DNA from: Holophagae bacterium | Lineage (GTDB): Bacteria > Acidobacteriota > Thermoanaerobaculia > Thermoanaerobaculales > Sulfomarinibacteraceae | Direction of reading: 5' to 3' | Assembly: GCA_030637505.1 (NCBI GenBank) | Contig: DAOWGJ010000237.1 | Location: 1 to 7,050 of the forward strand | DNA: 7,050 nt | Shown: piece after piece, positions 5,300 to 7,050 of the stretch | Numbering within the stretch: the first letter of the stretch is position 1 | Layout: every line of letters starts with the position of its first letter | The notes under the pieces: generated by a model | The model's database searches: none | Told to the model about the DNA's origin: nothing | Seen by the model: the letters and a program-made list of their open reading frames with translations, nothing else | Translations under genes and position numbers: made by a program

Positions 5300-6949
5300 A
5301 TGGGGCGAACGAGACAGTGTCCAACCACCCAAACCGAAGTGATTACCTGCTCAGCTGGTGGCCTGCCGGCCGATAACAAAGCATGGCGCCGCCACCTTGT
5401 GGTCGGGCTGGTGATCACTTCCGCGGTGTTGGCACAGGGATGCGGGGGAACCGCACAGTCGGAGAATCTGAACGGCAAGGCGGCACCGCCCGTCGGCACT
5501 CCCTATAAGTCCACCGACCCCGAGGCGCGCGGCTTGGTCTACAACTCCGGGCAGGCGGCGCCGGGGTATATCCTCTTCTCCCCTCTCCTGTCGGACACAA
5601 CCTATCTCGTCGATGTTGACGGCCTCGTTGTGCACCAGTGGAAAAGCGACTTCGCGCCGGGCGCCGGGCTCTATCTCCTCGACAACGGCAACCTTCTCCG
5701 CTCAGCCCGCGACCCTGAGGTCACCAGCTTTCGATCCGGCGGTGTGGGCGGGCTGATCGAGGAATTCACCTGGGACGGTGAACCGGTATGGAAGTGGGGA
5801 GTGGCCTCCGAGCAGCAGGTCTTTCACCACGATATCGAGCAACTGCCAAACGGCAACGTGCTCGCCCTCGGCTGGGAGGTCAGGGACGCCGACGAGGCCC
5901 GCAAAGCCGGGCGGCGGGAAGATCTCCTTCCAGAGCAGGGGATCTGGCCGGACTTCATCATGGAGATCGAAAAACTGCCGCCCGACGGTGGAAATGTCAT
6001 ATGGGAGTGGCATGTCTGGGATCATCTCATCCAGAATGCCGACGACAAGGCCACCGCCTTTGGCGATCCCGCGCACAGTCCACACCTCGTCGACATCAAT
6101 GGCGACGGCGAACCCTCGATGGTCGACGACGAAGAACTGGAGCAACTCAAAGCCATCGGCTATGTCCCGGAGGACGCAACGAAAGAGGATTTGGATTCGG
6201 ACTTCCTGCACATCAATGCCATCGACTACAACCCCCATCTTGACCAGATCGCCTTGAGCGTCCCGCAGCTTGGTGAGATCTGGATCATCGACCACAGCAC
6301 CAACCCGTCCGAGTCCGTCGGCTCCACCGGGGGGCGCGCCGGCCGAGGGGGTGATCTCCTGTATCGCTGGGGCAACCCCAGGGTCTATGGCCACGGCACC
6401 AAGGCGGATCAGCAGCTCTTTTACCAGCACGATGTGCGATGGATCCCGGACACAATGCCGGGGGCCGGGAATCTGACGATTTTCAACAATGGCGGTGGGC
6501 GACCGGACGGAGACTGGTCGTCGGTGATCGAGATTACACCGCCCCTGACTGACGATGGCCGGTACAAGATTGGCGCCGACGGCTCCTTCGCATCCGCGAC
6601 GCCGGCCTGGACCTACTCAGCCGAGGCCAGTGAGTCCTTCTTCGCCCCCTTTATCTCCGGCGCCAACCGCATCGCCAACGGCCACACAATGGTGTGTTCG
6701 GGCCCGGACGGACGTTTCTTTGAGGTCACCAGAGATGGCAAAATTGTCTGGGAGTACCTCAACCCCTTCAGTGGAGGGGTGCGTAATTCTGACGGCAGCA
6801 TGCCGCAACCGGGTCTGGAGAGCCGTCCATTCGCCGTATTTCGCGCCACCAAGATTTCCGCAGATCACCCGGCGCTGATCGGAAGGGCGCTCATTCCGCT
6901 GGATCCCCAGCCCAAAATTTGGCCGAAACAAGACAAAGGAGATCTCTGA
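5300..6949 (+). CDS. Aryl-sulfate sulfotransferase-like exported protein (ASST family)
   Basis: This 549-residue protein resembles PAPS-independent arylsulfotransferases, which move a sulfuryl group between phenols outside the cytoplasm. A long polar N-terminus (1-29) precedes WRRHLVVGLVITSAVLAQGC (29-48); Cys48 is a possible lipoprotein cysteine, though the box (LAQGC) is imperfect. The body has propeller-like repeats in which a tryptophan strand (VWKWG, VIWEW, LLYRWG, IVWEY) alternates with LPNGN-type turns. Candidate active-site motifs are FHHDIEQLPNGN (175-186), DFLHINAIDY (301-310) and FYQHDVRWI (374-382) with FNNGGGRPDG (395-404). QHD377 may correspond to the sulfated histidine of E. 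coli ASST, pending alignment. Residues 331-360 (DHST ... GGDLLYRWGNP) mark a subfamily annotated as ASST whose activity is, as far as I know, largely unproven. An odd insertion carries DINGDG (265-270), an EF-hand/dockerin-like loop. The stop overlaps the next gene. Donor and acceptor are unknown. Confidence 0.85.
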   Translation: MGRTRQCPTTQTEVITCSAGGLPADNKAWRRHLVVGLVITSAVLAQGCGGTAQSENLNGKAAPPVGTPYKSTDPEARGLVYNSGQAAPGYILFSPLLSDTTYLVDVDGLVVHQWKSDFAPGAGLYLLDNGNLLRSARDPEVTSFRSGGVGGLIEEFTWDGEPVWKWGVASEQQVFHHDIEQLPNGNVLALGWEVRDADEARKAGRREDLLPEQGIWPDFIMEIEKLPPDGGNVIWEWHVWDHLIQNADDKATAFGDPAHSPHLVDINGDGEPSMVDDEELEQLKAIGYVPEDATKEDLDSDFLHINAIDYNPHLDQIALSVPQLGEIWIIDHSTNPSESVGSTGGRAGRGGDLLYRWGNPRVYGHGTKADQQLFYQHDVRWIPDTMPGAGNLTIFNNGGGRPDGDWSSVIEITPPLTDDGRYKIGADGSFASATPAWTYSAEASESFFAPFISGANRIANGHTMVCSGPDGRFFEVTRDGKIVWEYLNPFSGGVRNSDGSMPQPGLESRPFAVFRATKISADHPALIGRALIPLDPQPKIWPKQDKGDL

Positions 6950-7050
6950 TGAAAACAGTCACGAGTACATTGTTGGTTCTTGGTCTTACGCTCCTCGCAG
7001 GCTCTGCCGTGGCCGGCGAACCGGTTGGGGATCAGCAGGCGTTCGAGAAA
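6949..7050 (+). CDS. Exported protein, N-terminal fragment (runs off window)
   Basis: ATG 6949 overlaps the sulfotransferase TGA by one base (TGATG), and AAAGGAG ends 7 bases before it, so the two are almost certainly co-transcribed and translationally coupled. Only 34 codons are visible and they stay open to the edge. The product begins MKTVTSTLLVLGLTLLAGSAVA, a standard Sec signal peptide with a predicted cut after Ala22 (AVA|GEP), so the mature protein is periplasmic or secreted. The visible mature part (GEPVGDQQAFEK) is too short to place in a family. Classical ASST operons pair the enzyme with Dsb-type thiol oxidoreductases, but nothing here shows a CxxC. Confidence 0.85.
   Translation, partial: MKTVTSTLLVLGLTLLAGSAVAGEPVGDQQAFEK

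Noticed and set aside
5099..5332. A minus-strand 77-codon frame upstream of the YjdF gene
   Set aside because: It runs through the divergent control region and overlaps both flanking gene starts, with no motif or ribosome-binding site.
5702..6430. A 242-codon minus-strand frame inside the sulfotransferase gene
   Set aside because: It lies wholly antisense to well-supported sulfotransferase motifs and has no recognisable fold pattern, so it is a shadow frame.

Overview
This is a window of a moderately GC-rich bacterial chromosome carrying five readable genes plus the first 34 codons of a sixth. I see no rRNA, tRNA, CRISPR array, insertion sequence or phage gene. The combination of a PknB-type Ser/Thr kinase fused to a TolB-like and TPR output region, a secreted DUF6599-like protein and an ASST-like sulfotransferase lipoprotein is the style of Acidobacteriota (Thermoanaerobaculia or relatives). 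The phylum is inferred from gene style only, and a deltaproteobacterial or related lineage is not excluded.

Layout. (1) Positions 1-1925, minus strand: a membrane-anchored Ser/Thr protein kinase, 641 residues visible, its C-terminus beyond the left edge. (2) 1926-2227: a divergent intergenic region with an unusual array of imperfect G-N4-C hexamers and a weak candidate promoter. (3) 2228-3064, plus: a secreted DUF6599-like protein of unknown function. (4) 3158-4465, plus: a GntP-family organic-acid permease with a strong Shine-Dalgarno site. (5) 4462-5094, minus: a YjdF/DUF2238 integral membrane protein that converges on the permease so tightly that the two stop codons overlap. (6) 5095-5299: a divergent regulatory region with a perfect TATAAT and nested dyads. 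(7) 5300-6949, plus: an aryl-sulfate sulfotransferase-like exported protein. (8) 6949-7050, plus: the start of a second exported protein, translationally coupled to it.

How they fit together. The last two genes are clearly one operon (TGATG overlap, good Shine-Dalgarno) and both products are exported, so they probably act together outside the cytoplasmic membrane. The other genes look like independent units; nothing ties the kinase, DUF6599 protein, permease and YjdF protein into one pathway. I find no convincing new multi-gene system. The points most worth a second look are the hexamer array, the operator-like dyads at the sulfotransferase promoter, the stop-codon overlap, and the inserted DxNGDG loop and divergent active-site region of the sulfotransferase.
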